A stretch of DNA of 64,000 bases from Sulfobacillus sp. (lineage in GTDB: Bacteria; Bacillota; Sulfobacillia; Sulfobacillales; Sulfobacillaceae), in NCBI GenBank assembly GCA_027343695.1, contig DAHWKJ010000083.1, positions 1-64,000 of the forward strand, given 5' to 3'. The translations under genes and the position numbers were made by a program. The notes under the pieces were generated by a model. That model had not been told where the DNA came from and searched no databases. It saw only the letters and a program-made list of their open reading frames with translations. Below, piece after piece: positions 29,164-39,172 of this stretch (position 1 is its first letter; each line of letters opens with the position of its first letter).

Positions 29164-29772
29164 TTAAATATGAATCTTAACGGTAGCATTTTCCCCGTCG
29201 CGTAGAGCGGTCGGCGGATTCATTAGGGTCACTGTCACTGGAACCCATTGTCTGGCTTTCGCAAAACTACCGACCTGCAGCAAGGGAGACAAGGTTGCTA
29301 ACGTCACCGCACCGATATGGGTCACTACCCCTCGGTAGTGGGTGCCCGGGTCTTCGGATAGACCCACCGACACGGTTTGCCCCACCGACACTTTTCTCGC
29401 CTTAGATTCCGGCACCTCCGCCACAACCGTCGCCCGCTTCATGTTGACCAGGGCACCAAGATCTTCCCCGGATGTCACGAACGACCCTCGGGTGACGGCC
29501 AAGTTCCCGGCAATGCCAGACGCCGCAGCACGAATCGCTATCCCACCCGACTCTTGAAACAATAGTTGGTTTTTGTGCACCTGCTGTCCCGTTGTCACCT
29601 GTACCGCGATGATTTGACCCGTCTCGGGCGCCTTTATCCACACATAAGGTGACGTCACGGAAGCGTAGCCGCTCGACACATAGTTTGCGTTTTCATAGGC
29701 GTACCAGCCCGCGATGCCTCCCAGGGCAATGATTCCAATCAGAGCCACCAACGTTAAAATCCAACGTGGCAT
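29164..29772 (-). CDS. second HlyD/EmrA-type membrane fusion protein
   Basis: N-terminal TM, biotinyl/lipoyl-like domain (KAPETGQIIAVQVTTGQQVHKNQLLF), VPESKARKVSVGQTVSV. Confidence 0.87.
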   Translation of the reverse strand: MPRWILTLVALIGIIALGGIAGWYAYENANYVSSGYASVTSPYVWIKAPETGQIIAVQVTTGQQVHKNQLLFQESGGIAIRAAASGIAGNLAVTRGSFVTSGEDLGALVNMKRATVVAEVPESKARKVSVGQTVSVGLSEDPGTHYRGVVTHIGAVTLATLSPLLQVGSFAKARQWVPVTVTLMNPPTALRDGENATVKIHI

Positions 29773-30608
29773 TATGGCGCCTCCTCCACTCGCATGGTGT
29801 CATAACCCATTTCCAGCAACAGGATCTCCTCCATGCGTTCCTCCAAGTCCCGCAATTTTTCAAAGCGCATCCGTTCCGCTAGAGAGCGCCGATAAGGGTC
29901 CTCGTAGTCGGCTAGGATATCCGCCCAATGAAGCGATTCTGCCTCCAAGGCCTCTTTTTCCCGGCGCAATTCAAGGATGCGGTCGTCCAGCTCCTCCGTC
30001 GTGTGCGCCTTTACATAGCGGTCAAGACGAAAGCTCGGCGCCTCCCCGTTCGCCCAGGCGTCAAACCCCTGACTCAGAATAGCCAGATCACAGAGGCGTC
30101 GGAGTTGTCTCGGCCGTTCATCTTTAATGGCATCACCACGGCTACCTTCGTGCAGCACTAATTCGGCCAGGGTTGCGGCGCGCGTTTCTGCTTCACGTGC
30201 TCGATATCGCCAGCGCGACCGTAGCACCACGTCATGTAGCAAAGATTGCGTGGCTAAAAAGGACCCATCGGCCGATGACAATGCGGCGGTGCCACCGTGT
30301 TGCAACTCCGGGAGCGTTTCTTCCTCCGTGTTGCTGAGAGCGGCGAGTGCCGAATGATCGAGAGCCGTCCCCACACCATCCACCGGCGCTGGCAATCCGG
30401 CATCTTCCGGCTCCGGTCTTTTGTCATCAACCTCTGGAACTCGCCCCCGGGACTTCCTCCCCAAAAGCAAAGTTAATATCAAAACCACCAGCCCGACGCC
30501 GAATGCTACCCCGGCGAACATATGGGGAACATTTGAGGATGACAGCAGGTAGAGACCCACCAGTATCGCAATGAGCGCTTCAAGTATCCCCGCAATCAAC
30601 AGGCCCAA
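29772..30608 (-). CDS. hypothetical membrane protein (two N-terminal TMs, charged helical C-terminus)
   Basis: ORF end coincides with hlyD start; coiled-coil-like tail. Confidence 0.7.
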   Translation of the reverse strand: MGLLIAGILEALIAILVGLYLLSSSNVPHMFAGVAFGVGLVVLILTLLLGRKSRGRVPEVDDKRPEPEDAGLPAPVDGVGTALDHSALAALSNTEEETLPELQHGGTAALSSADGSFLATQSLLHDVVLRSRWRYRAREAETRAATLAELVLHEGSRGDAIKDERPRQLRRLCDLAILSQGFDAWANGEAPSFRLDRYVKAHTTEELDDRILELRREKEALEAESLHWADILADYEDPYRRSLAERMRFEKLRDLEERMEEILLLEMGYDTMRVEEAP

Positions 30609-30625
30609 AATGACCCCCCTCTTTC

Positions 30626-31054
30626 CTACTTATCGTCGGTTTCCATTCCGTCTGCCACACGTTCTAGAATTTGTATCAAATTTTCCAAGTCCGGTTCTTG
30701 TAACGGCGAAAACAACTGCTGGATCTGCCGATGTCGCTCCACCTGCTTGGCAGCCATCCTCTCACGCCCGTTTTCCGTGAGTTCCACCCACACCACGCGT
30801 CGATCGGCCTGTGACCGTCCCCGCTCCACCCATCCAGCATGAACCAACCGGTCCACCATCCCCGTGGCGCTGGCCATGGACACCCCAAGATGTTCAGACA
30901 AAGTCCCCATCGGCATCGATCCATCATGGTACAGTGTCGCCAACGCGGAGAACTGTCCGAAGGTTAGGGAATCATCGTGCATTTTGCGAAATCGGCGTGC
31001 TATCCGAGAAAATATCTGTTCCAGTCCATCTATCATCTCGTCCCGATTTGTCAC
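30626..31054 (-). CDS. MarR-family transcriptional regulator
   Basis: winged-helix MGTLSEHLGVSMASATGMVDRLVHAGWVERGRSQADRRVVWVELTENG; GTG start. Confidence 0.93.
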   Translation of the reverse strand: MTNRDEMIDGLEQIFSRIARRFRKMHDDSLTFGQFSALATLYHDGSMPMGTLSEHLGVSMASATGMVDRLVHAGWVERGRSQADRRVVWVELTENGRERMAAKQVERHRQIQQLFSPLQEPDLENLIQILERVADGMETDDK

Positions 31055-31067
31055 TTTGATTCACCAC

Positions 31068-31079
31068 CTAGATATTTAG
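31068..31079. promoter_or_regulatory. candidate MarR autoregulatory operator
   Basis: CTAGATATTTAG near-palindrome 14 bp upstream of marR start. Confidence 0.35.
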
Positions 31080-31191
31080 TCTCACGTAATATTAGCCATC
31101 AGTAATTTTAATCGGATCATCTTTGGCTGTCAATCACCTAAATTCCCTATTCCCACGAATAATTTCTGGCGGATAGTCTTCCCCAAAACGC

Positions 31192-31217
31192 AAAAAGCCA
31201 CCCTCGAGAGGTGGCTT
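31192..31217 (-). terminator. intrinsic terminator of proline dehydrogenase gene
   Basis: minus strand AAGCCACC-TCTCGAG-GGTGGCTTTTT. Confidence 0.8.
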
Positions 31218-31247
31218 AACGGCGATATGGGTCTCCATTCTCGTGGT

Positions 31248-32159
31248 CTACCGGTTGATTAAAGCCCTAGCAAAAAACAGTAAGTTAGCCGGCCGTTCCG
31301 CAATGCGTCGCACGTAATAGGCATACCAATCCTGTCCAAAGGGAACGTAAACCCGACATTTATACCCTTCGCGCGCTAGTTGCTCCAGAACCGGTAACTT
31401 CACTCCATACAGCATTTGAAATTCGAATCGGTCCCGCGGGATATCCAGATGATGGATAACTTTTAAGACGCGGCCAATAATGGCCTCATCGTGGGTCGCA
31501 ATAGCGGTATAATTGCCCAATTCCAGCGATTGTTTCACCAGCTCAACATAGTTGTCATCCACATCAGGCTTGGAAGGAAACGCCACCGATACCGGCTCTT
31601 GATACGCTCCCTTCACGACACGAAAATTTTTAGGCGGATCCGAGAGCTGTTTCAAGTCGTCCTGGGTCCGGTATAAATAGGCTTGTAAGACTAGTCCGAG
31701 ATGGCCGGGAAATTGGGTCCAAACCTCCTGGAAAAGTGCTACGGTCACACTAGTAAATGGTGAATCTTCCATATCAATCCGCACAAAATTCTTGGTTTCC
31801 TGGGCTTTTTGGGTAATCGCTATTAAGTTCTGACGGGCCAAATCTTCGGATAACGCCAAGCCCATCATGGTGAGTTTCAATGAAACATTCGCCTTAACCT
31901 GGGAACTCGCAATGCGGTCCAACATGGTCAAATAGCTGTCACGCGCTTGACTCGCCTCTCGTTCCTCGGTCACCGATTCCCCCAAATGGTCGAGCGTCAC
32001 CAGAATTCCCCGCCGATTCAAATCACGGGTAACTTGGATCGCAGAGTCCAGACTGTCACCCGCTACAAATCGGGCGGCGCCCAGTTGCATCCCATACCGC
32101 TTCACCACAGACGATACGGCTCGATTATTACCTAATCCTAGTACCATTTCCCGAAACAC
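31248..32159 (-). CDS. proline dehydrogenase
   Basis: GILVTLDHLGESV, VSLKLTMMGL, VRIDMEDSPFT, VKGAYQEP, IATHDE, FQMLYGVK, RVYVPFGQDWYAYYVRRIAERPAN. Confidence 0.94.
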   Translation of the reverse strand: MFREMVLGLGNNRAVSSVVKRYGMQLGAARFVAGDSLDSAIQVTRDLNRRGILVTLDHLGESVTEEREASQARDSYLTMLDRIASSQVKANVSLKLTMMGLALSEDLARQNLIAITQKAQETKNFVRIDMEDSPFTSVTVALFQEVWTQFPGHLGLVLQAYLYRTQDDLKQLSDPPKNFRVVKGAYQEPVSVAFPSKPDVDDNYVELVKQSLELGNYTAIATHDEAIIGRVLKVIHHLDIPRDRFEFQMLYGVKLPVLEQLAREGYKCRVYVPFGQDWYAYYVRRIAERPANLLFFARALINR

Positions 32160-32938
32160 CGTTCATCCTCCTCTCCATTGTCCGATGGCTGTAATGACTC
32201 CGGGCGAATGTCGATGCGCTCTAGGGTCAGACCGCAGGCCGGAGCCAGTTTTTTGATCCTATTGTAAGGAGTCGGACAGTCCAACGCTTGTTTTAACGCC
32301 CGCAACGATCCCGTTTTCGCCGCTTCCATCATTGCGGCCACCATTAACCGCACCATATGATATAAAAACCCGTTCGCACCCACCCGGTAAATCCATAAAC
32401 GGCCTTCTTGACTCATCTCCCATGAGCTAGTATACACATCTCGCTGTGTGGTTTTAGCGGATGAGCCCTCTGACCGAAATCCGGAAAAATCATGCATCCC
32501 TTCAAAGAGCTGGGCCGCCGCTTGTAAGTGATCCCACCCCAGAAATGCGTCCACCCGATGGACATAGCGTGCCCATCGGGCCGGCACCGGTCCCCGCCAA
32601 ATTTGATAGCGATAAAATTTTGATGCGACCACCCGACGCGGATCCCACCCCACCGGCACCCAGGCGACGTTTTGGACCCGAATCGACACCGGTAGACGCT
32701 GGTTTAAAACCCAGCTCAGGCGATCCAACGGAATGATGGATGAACCGGTCCACACTACAATTTGTTCATCGGCATGGACGCCACTGTCAGTACGGCTCGC
32801 GCCAATGATCCGCCCGGCACCTAGCAAAGCCCCCAAGTGAGATTCCAACGCCGATTGTATTGTAATGTACTGGCTCTGACTCTGGAACCCATGAAATTCG
32901 GTCCCGTCATAGGAAATTCTTAGCGCTACATGGGCCAT
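32138..32938 (-). CDS. truA: tRNA pseudouridine(38-40) synthase
   Basis: LRISYDGTEFHGFQSQ, ASRTDSGVHADEQIVVW, GANGFLYHMVRLM. Confidence 0.96.
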   Translation of the reverse strand: MAHVALRISYDGTEFHGFQSQSQYITIQSALESHLGALLGAGRIIGASRTDSGVHADEQIVVWTGSSIIPLDRLSWVLNQRLPVSIRVQNVAWVPVGWDPRRVVASKFYRYQIWRGPVPARWARYVHRVDAFLGWDHLQAAAQLFEGMHDFSGFRSEGSSAKTTQRDVYTSSWEMSQEGRLWIYRVGANGFLYHMVRLMVAAMMEAAKTGSLRALKQALDCPTPYNRIKKLAPACGLTLERIDIRPESLQPSDNGEEDERCFGKWY

Positions 32939-33615
32939 CCATGCACCTCCAGTCCAATCACCAAAACCCAGCCGAGGACGACCATCGCATCACGCCAAGT
33001 GGCTTGAGACGTAGGCGGGAGATGAGAAGGACGCCAGCCACGACTCCAGAGTGCCTCCGCCACATCGTCACTGCGTAATAATCCTTCGACTAACACCGGC
33101 CGTAAAAAACTAAAAGGACGCCAACGCCGTGTGCTGGCCAACGCTTGGCGCATTCCTTGATCCTTGCGGATTCGTTGCACATCATCCACCACACGCGGTA
33201 AAAATCCCAGCCCCAGGAGCATCATCAACACCCCGTAACCCACGGCAGCGCGTCGACCTACCAGTTTTTTAAGACCATGCTCGAGCGCACTCAACATGCT
33301 TAATAGCGATCCGTGTCCATAAACTAAACCGATCCCCAGGATCATCAGGGAGAATCGTGCCGTCGTCATCAGTGCCCTGTCCCAATAGGGCACGCCCGGA
33401 TGATGATTGAAGGCTTGGAGGGCACCAAACACAACACCTCCTAAAAGAGCCCGCAGCAAGCCCCGCCAACTTCCAACCCAACTGAACACTCCCCCAATGA
33501 GGATTCCCCACCCGATAAGCCATGATGGCGACGCCAGATATAGGGCAACGACACCCACCACCAATGAGAGCATCCGGGTTAACGGATGAATGGCATCTCG
33601 GCTCGATTCTTGCAT
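32926..33615 (-). CDS. ecfT: ECF transporter T component
   Basis: TM-rich ORF between truA and the two ecfA-type ATPases; VAEALWSRGW motif. Confidence 0.88.
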   Translation of the reverse strand: MQESSRDAIHPLTRMLSLVVGVVALYLASPSWLIGWGILIGGVFSWVGSWRGLLRALLGGVVFGALQAFNHHPGVPYWDRALMTTARFSLMILGIGLVYGHGSLLSMLSALEHGLKKLVGRRAAVGYGVLMMLLGLGFLPRVVDDVQRIRKDQGMRQALASTRRWRPFSFLRPVLVEGLLRSDDVAEALWSRGWRPSHLPPTSQATWRDAMVVLGWVLVIGLEVHGWPM

Positions 33616-34352
33616 AGCCGTATCACCTCGCTACGTGCCTGATCGCTATTGACCCATGCTGCTGGAGCCACCGGCGCCCCATTATCTAAGAGTCGCCGCC
33701 ACAACGCTTCGAGCGAGGACTCTGGAGGTGGGCCATGCCGATACCAGAGCTCTCCCATCGTCCCCCAGCTAAGCCCTCGATCACACCACCAGCCCCACTC
33801 CGCGTGAACCAAAAGCCATCTCCAGGAATGACTGGCGACCAAGACCGTCGCGGTATTCGCCCACTCGCCGAGCTTGGTCCCCAACAGCAATCGATGTTCG
33901 TGGTCTAGCCCTTCGAGAGGTTCATCCAAGAGATATACCTCGGGCGACAAGATCTCCATCGACGCCAACGCTAGCCGACGTTGCATTCCTCCGCTCAATT
34001 CAAAGGGTGCCGCCGTTCGGTAGTCCTCAAGATGCCAATCCACCAATAACTGCTCAGCCTTGGCGACCAGCACAGAACTCAGATTCTGTCTCCATGATTT
34101 ACGAAACGGCCAGACCATCTGATCCCACACCGTCGCCTCCGTTAATTGGAGCCGCGGATTTTGCATGACCAAGCCGATGCGAGGACCATGAGATTTATTA
34201 CCCCACGCAACCAGTTGACTCAAGAACTGGCTCTTGCCTGACCCGTTAGGGCCAGAAAGTCCCCAAACTCCTGGCCCTGGTATTGCCCAATTAGCAACCT
34301 GCCAGCCCGCATGGGGCACCGTCACCGTGCCGACTTGCCAGGCCATATCCAC
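33579..34352 (-). CDS. ECF transporter ATPase
   Basis: GPNGSGKS, ELSGGMQRRLALASME, VYLLDEPLEGLD. Confidence 0.9.
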   Translation of the reverse strand: MDMAWQVGTVTVPHAGWQVANWAIPGPGVWGLSGPNGSGKSQFLSQLVAWGNKSHGPRIGLVMQNPRLQLTEATVWDQMVWPFRKSWRQNLSSVLVAKAEQLLVDWHLEDYRTAAPFELSGGMQRRLALASMEILSPEVYLLDEPLEGLDHEHRLLLGTKLGEWANTATVLVASHSWRWLLVHAEWGWWCDRGLSWGTMGELWYRHGPPPESSLEALWRRLLDNGAPVAPAAWVNSDQARSEVIRLCKNRAEMPFIR

Positions 34353-35095
34353 TCACTCACCTCATCAATCGACTCCGGTCGATATCCGTCACCAAAGAGC
34401 CCTGTCAAAAACCTATCCCACTCGCGGTCTTTGTCCGTCGTCGGCAGGGAGTCTTTTACCCATACCCCGTGATCCAGCACCACGGTCCGATCCGCCACCG
34501 CCAGCCAGCGGGGGTTGTGCCCCAAAATCATCAACGTCGTCCCCGTATCCCGGAGATTTTGAATCCACGTCATGAGGCGTTGCATGGCAGGCCCGTCCAA
34601 CATGGTCTCCGGCTCGTCCAAAATAATCACCCGGGGATCTTGAGCCCACACCGCAGCAAGCGCCACCTGATGTTGCCAGCCCCCGGATAGGGTGTGAATC
34701 GTGTGGTTTCGTAGTGGTCCCAGGTGAAATCTATCGATGGCTCCGGCGGTTTGATGGACCACTTGCGCCAGCGTTGCTGAAAGCCAGCGGGGGCCAAGAC
34801 TCACATCCTCAGACACCGTGGTCCCAACCATTTGTGTGAGGGGATTTTGTTGTACCCACCCGATGTACCCCGGTGGCCATTCCGTTATATCTAGGCCTTC
34901 CCCATTGGTCACGTGGCCCGCTGTCGGATGGATCACCCCGCTCAGCATCCGGGCTAGAGTCGTCTTGCCCGAGCCATTGGGTCCTGTAACAAAAACGCAC
35001 TCGCCCTCCTGAATCGTGAGATCCAGGGGGCCGAGTGCGGGTTGCAATTGGGACGGATAGGAGACAACCACCCGCTCCAATATAATTGCCGCCAT
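34322..35095 (-). CDS. ECF transporter ATPase
   Basis: GPNGSGKTTLARMLSGVI, TLSGGWQHQVALAAVW, VIILDEPETMLD. Confidence 0.92.
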   Translation of the reverse strand: MAAIILERVVVSYPSQLQPALGPLDLTIQEGECVFVTGPNGSGKTTLARMLSGVIHPTAGHVTNGEGLDITEWPPGYIGWVQQNPLTQMVGTTVSEDVSLGPRWLSATLAQVVHQTAGAIDRFHLGPLRNHTIHTLSGGWQHQVALAAVWAQDPRVIILDEPETMLDGPAMQRLMTWIQNLRDTGTTLMILGHNPRWLAVADRTVVLDHGVWVKDSLPTTDKDREWDRFLTGLFGDGYRPESIDEVSEWIWPGKSAR

Positions 35096-35440
35096 TTATA
35101 CCAGTTCAAGGATGGCCATCGGTGCGGAATCCCCGCGACGATAACCGGTACGCATAATCCGCGTATAGCCACCTTGACGCTCGGTGTACCGCGGTGCGAT
35201 AGTCGTAAACAATTTGGTGACCACGTCCTCGTCCCAAATATACGCAAGCGCTTGACGGCGTGACGAAAGGTCGCCGCGCTTACCGAGGGTAATCATGTGC
35301 TCCACTACGCGATTAACTTCCTTGGCCCGGGTCACCGTGGTTTCAATACGTTCCTCCCGCAACGTTGAGGTCACGAGATTACGCAACATGGACCGACGAT
35401 GCCCGCCGAGCCGTCCAAGCGAGCGATGCATTCCTGGCAT
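35096..35440 (-). CDS. rplQ: 50S ribosomal protein L17
   Basis: [35 protein letters not shown]. Confidence 0.97.
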   Translation of the reverse strand: MPGMHRSLGRLGGHRRSMLRNLVTSTLREERIETTVTRAKEVNRVVEHMITLGKRGDLSSRRQALAYIWDEDVVTKLFTTIAPRYTERQGGYTRIMRTGYRRGDSAPMAILELV

Positions 35441-35480
35441 GTTTCTCTACACTCCCTTACTACCCGCTAACTCCAGACAC

Positions 35481-36428
35481 CTACTCTTCGGAAGGCCGAA
35501 GTCCGAGTCCTAAAGTTACGAGTTTTTCTTTAACTTCTTCTAGCGATTTTTTTCCTAAGTTGCGAACCTTCATCATGTCATCGTCGCTCTTGGCCGTGAG
35601 TTCACCCACGGTATTAATACCCGCCCGCTTTAAGCAGTTGAACGAGCGCACCGAGAGGTCAAGCTCTTCAATGGGCATCTCTAACAGTCTGTCGCGTTTG
35701 TCCTCATCGCGTTCCACTCCGATTTGAACGCCCTCCACTCCATCGGTCAGTTCGACAAAGAGTCGAAGATGATCCGATAAAATCTTGGCGCCCATGGACA
35801 CCGCTTCTTCCGGGGTAAAAGACCCATCGGTCCACACCTCGAGTGTCAAACGATCGTAGTCCGTGATGTGCCCGACCCGAGTGTCCTCGACGCGCCAATT
35901 CACTTTTTGCACAGGACTAAAGATCGAGTCCACCGGAATCACGCCGATCGCCTGATCGGGATGCTTATTCTTGTCGGCTGGAACATAACCACGGCCCTTG
36001 GCCACAGTAATTTCCATGGAGAGCCGACCACCCTCATCCACCTGCGCAATATGGTGCGACGGATCTAGAATGTCAACATCCGCATCCGCGATGATATCCG
36101 CCGCGGTGACTTCGGCAGGCCCTTCTTTGTCAATCCGAATCGTGTGGGGTTCATCTTCCCACAACTTCAATGCCAACCGCTTCAGGTTCAAGATGATGTC
36201 GGCGGTATCTTCGACAACGCCGGGGATAACCGAAAATTCGTGGAGGACCCCGTCAATTCGTACCGATGTCACCGCCGTCCCCGGCAAAGATGACAACAGT
36301 ATGCGGCGCAAAGAGTTTCCCAGGGTAATGCCATAGCCACGATCTAACGGCTCTACCACAAACTGCCCGTAGTTCGGTTCCTTCACATCATCCACTCGAC
36401 GAATTTCCGGTTTCTCAATTTCGGTCAT
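35481..36428 (-). CDS. rpoA: RNA polymerase alpha subunit
   Basis: [14 protein letters not shown]...[29 protein letters not shown]-terminal CTD helices. Confidence 0.98.
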   Translation of the reverse strand: MTEIEKPEIRRVDDVKEPNYGQFVVEPLDRGYGITLGNSLRRILLSSLPGTAVTSVRIDGVLHEFSVIPGVVEDTADIILNLKRLALKLWEDEPHTIRIDKEGPAEVTAADIIADADVDILDPSHHIAQVDEGGRLSMEITVAKGRGYVPADKNKHPDQAIGVIPVDSIFSPVQKVNWRVEDTRVGHITDYDRLTLEVWTDGSFTPEEAVSMGAKILSDHLRLFVELTDGVEGVQIGVERDEDKRDRLLEMPIEELDLSVRSFNCLKRAGINTVGELTAKSDDDMMKVRNLGKKSLEEVKEKLVTLGLGLRPSEE

Positions 36429-36434
36429 TCACAG

Positions 36435-36451
36435 GGCCTGCAATGCAGGCC
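36435..36451 (-). promoter_or_regulatory. hairpin between SD and start codon of rpoA
   Basis: GGCCTGC-ATT-GCAGGCC perfect 7-bp stem; SD AGGGGG at about 36456-36461, ATG at 36428. Confidence 0.6.
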
Positions 36452-36480
36452 TTCGCCCCCTTTCACATCCTAACCCGAGC

Positions 36481-37107
36481 CTAAACGCGCGAGTACCACT
36501 CGACGATTAGCTGCTCTTGGACCGGTGCATCAATCTCTTCCCGATTTGGCATTCTTACCACAGTGCCGCGCAATGCTTCCGCGTCCACCTCAAGCCATGC
36601 CGGAATTCCACGCGAAGTGCTTTGAGCCATTTCTTTGAAGCGGGTCTTTTGCCGGCTTGCTTCCCGGACCTCGACGACATCGCCTGTTTTAACCGAATAC
36701 GAAGGAATATCCACTCGTCGACCATTCACTTGGAAGTGACCATGTCGTACCAATTGGCGTGCTTCCGGCCGCGAAGAGGCTAGTCCCATACGATACACGA
36801 CGTTATCTAAACGTCGCTCCAATGATTCAAGCAAAGCCTGTCCAGTGACGCCTGTTTGCTTCGAGGCCTTTCCGAAATACCGTGCAAATTGACCCTCCAT
36901 AATACCGTAGGTTCGGCGGGCTTTTTGCTTTTCCCGCAACTGCACTCCGTATTCAGAAAGTTTACGACGCCCCTGGCCATGTTGCCCTGGCGGATATGCC
37001 CGCCGCGAAACCGGACACTTGTCCGTAAAGCACTTTTCTCCCTTTAGATATAATTTAACGCCCTCGCGCCGGCACAACCGGCAAACGGGTCCTGTGTATC
37101 GAGCCAT
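36481..37107 (-). CDS. rpsD: 30S ribosomal protein S4 (Cys-containing form)
   Basis: [44 protein letters not shown]. Confidence 0.98.
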   Translation of the reverse strand: MARYTGPVCRLCRREGVKLYLKGEKCFTDKCPVSRRAYPPGQHGQGRRKLSEYGVQLREKQKARRTYGIMEGQFARYFGKASKQTGVTGQALLESLERRLDNVVYRMGLASSRPEARQLVRHGHFQVNGRRVDIPSYSVKTGDVVEVREASRQKTRFKEMAQSTSRGIPAWLEVDAEALRGTVVRMPNREEIDAPVQEQLIVEWYSRV

Positions 37108-37131
37108 GTGTGCGCCTCCTTCCTTTCTGGG

Positions 37132-37524
37132 TTAAACTCGTCGCCGCTTAGGTGGACGACAACCATTGTGTGGAATCGGGGTGACATCTTTAATCAAGCT
37201 CACCTCGAGGCCCGCGGCTTGTAGTGATCGAATCGCTGCTTCACGACCCGAGCCCGGTCCCTTAACCAAAACTTCTACCTCTTTAACCCCGTACTCCATC
37301 GCCCCTTTGGCGGCAGTTTCGGCGGCCATTTGCGCTGCAAACGGTGTACTCTTGCGTGATCCTTTGAATCCAGACTGCCCTGATGATGCCCACGATAAGG
37401 TGTTGCCTTGCGGATCGGTAATCGTCACGATCGTGTTATTAAATGTGGAACGAATATGCGCCGTGCCATGGTCTACATGACGACGATCCCGACGCTTGGT
37501 GCGTGTGACGCGACGTGGTGGCAT
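37132..37524 (-). CDS. rpsK: 30S ribosomal protein S11
   Basis: [22 protein letters not shown]...[13 protein letters not shown]. Confidence 0.98.
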   Translation of the reverse strand: MPPRRVTRTKRRDRRHVDHGTAHIRSTFNNTIVTITDPQGNTLSWASSGQSGFKGSRKSTPFAAQMAAETAAKGAMEYGVKEVEVLVKGPGSGREAAIRSLQAAGLEVSLIKDVTPIPHNGCRPPKRRRV

Positions 37525-37547
37525 ACTGCGTGAATCCCTCCCCTATC

Positions 37548-37919
37548 TTATTTTTTCCGTCGGTTGCCGACGGTGCGGGCCGGACCTTTACGGGTTCGAG
37601 CGTTGGTCTTGGTGCGTTGACCCCGGACGGGCATTCCACGGCGATGCCGTAGGCCTCGGTAACTGCCGATATCGATGAGCCGCTTGATGTTCATCTGCAC
37701 CTCTCGATGCAAATCTCCCTCCACGCGGTAATCACGGTCAACAATTTCACGGATCCGAATCACTTCTTCTTCCGTCAAATCGCGCACCCGGGTATCGGGA
37801 TCGACTTTGGCGTCCACCAAAATCTTTTGGGAGGTCGGCCACCCGATCCCAAAGATATACGGCAGTGCCGCTTCAATCCGTTTGTCACGCGGTAAATCAA
37901 TTCCTGAAATTCGAGCCAT
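37548..37919 (-). CDS. rpsM: 30S ribosomal protein S13
   Basis: [26 protein letters not shown]...[25 protein letters not shown]. Confidence 0.98.
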   Translation of the reverse strand: MARISGIDLPRDKRIEAALPYIFGIGWPTSQKILVDAKVDPDTRVRDLTEEEVIRIREIVDRDYRVEGDLHREVQMNIKRLIDIGSYRGLRHRRGMPVRGQRTKTNARTRKGPARTVGNRRKK

Positions 37920-37937
37920 CAACTTGCCTCCTGTCTC

Positions 37938-38051
37938 TTAACCTTGTGCTTGTTTGTGCTTGGGATTCTCGCATATGACCATCACGCGCCCATGTCGTTT
38001 GATCACCTTGCACTTTTCGCATATCGGCTTGACCGACGCACGAACCTTCAT
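37938..38051 (-). CDS. rpmJ: 50S ribosomal protein L36
   Basis: [37 protein letters not shown]; too short for the ORF track. Confidence 0.97.
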   Translation of the reverse strand: MKVRASVKPICEKCKVIKRHGRVMVICENPKHKQAQG

Positions 38052-38091
38052 GATTACCCCTCCTTAACTTCTGAGCTCACGCTGGGCACTG

Positions 38092-38310
38092 TTATTTATA
38101 TCGATACGTGATGCGGCCACGTGTGAGGTCATAGGGCGACAGTTGCACCGTAACCCGATCACCCGGTAAGATCTTGATAAAGTGCATCCGGATCTTCCCT
38201 GACACATGGGCCAGCACCTTATGCCCATTGGGCAGCTCCACCCGGAACATGGCATTCGGCAACGGCTCCACGACGGTACCTTCCACTTCTATCGCATCCT
38301 CTTTGGCCAT
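38092..38310 (-). CDS. infA: translation initiation factor IF-1
   Basis: [53 protein letters not shown]. Confidence 0.98.
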   Translation of the reverse strand: MAKEDAIEVEGTVVEPLPNAMFRVELPNGHKVLAHVSGKIRMHFIKILPGDRVTVQLSPYDLTRGRITYRYK

Positions 38311-38416
38311 CCAGTTCCCTCCCTTCCTTGAGATAGTACCGAAAAAAACCTCTAAAGCCTATAATTCCCAAATCACCAGTAACCTAGCCGACACTATCCG
38401 ATCCATTTTAACGGAT

Positions 38417-39172
38417 TTATGCGTAAATTGCAGTTAAAATTTCTGGACCAGTTTCATCCAAAAAAATCGTATGCTCGAAATGCGCCGACAGACTCCCATC
38501 CCGAGTCACCACGGTCCACCCATCATCCAGGACGTCTACGTCGTGCGACCCCATGTTAACCATGGGTTCAATGGCCAGGGCCAACCCGCTTTTCAACAAG
38601 AGCCCCCGACCTGGCGTGCCATAGTTCGGAACTTGGGGCTCTTCGTGCATTTGTCGACCGATGCCATGCCCTACAAAATCCCGCACCACGGAAAATCCGT
38701 GTTGTTCTACGTGCTCTTGGACTGCATGGGAGATATCGCCCAGATGCCCGCCCGGTACCGCCATCGCAATCCCCTTGTACAACGACTCTTCGGTGACCGT
38801 CAGAAGCCGCAAAGCCTCTTCGTCCGGCGCCTCTTCCAAAAAAAACGAGAGTGCCGCATCCCCTACAAAGCCTTGTACGGTCGCCCCTAAGTCCAGGCTC
38901 ACCAAATCTTGGGAGCGGAGCCGCCGGGACCCAGGAATTCCATGCACCACCTCATGATTCACAGACACGCACACGCTGGCTGGATAACCCCGATATCCCT
39001 TGAACACTGGAATCGCCCCGCGGTTGCGAATCTCCCGATCCGCCACCACATCCATCTCCTGAGTACTCATGCCCGGTCGGCATGTGGCTTTTAATACCTG
39101 CAGCACTTCAGCCACCACACGACCCGCCATACGCATTTTTTCACGGTCTTTGGCGCTTTTCAGCTCAATCAT
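38417..39172 (-). CDS. map: methionine aminopeptidase type I
   Basis: SVNHEVVHGIPG, LDLGATVQGFVGDAA, VVRDFVGHGIGRQMHEEPQVPN. Confidence 0.97.
   Translation of the reverse strand: MIELKSAKDREKMRMAGRVVAEVLQVLKATCRPGMSTQEMDVVADREIRNRGAIPVFKGYRGYPASVCVSVNHEVVHGIPGSRRLRSQDLVSLDLGATVQGFVGDAALSFFLEEAPDEEALRLLTVTEESLYKGIAMAVPGGHLGDISHAVQEHVEQHGFSVVRDFVGHGIGRQMHEEPQVPNYGTPGRGLLLKSGLALAIEPMVNMGSHDVDVLDDGWTVVTRDGSLSAHFEHTIFLDETGPEILTAIYA

Noticed and set aside
32461-32753. Long antisense ORFs opposite truA and many ribosomal genes in the ORF track
   Set aside because: Composition mirrors the codon bias of the sense gene; no RBS or family motifs; typical shadow ORFs of GC-rich DNA.
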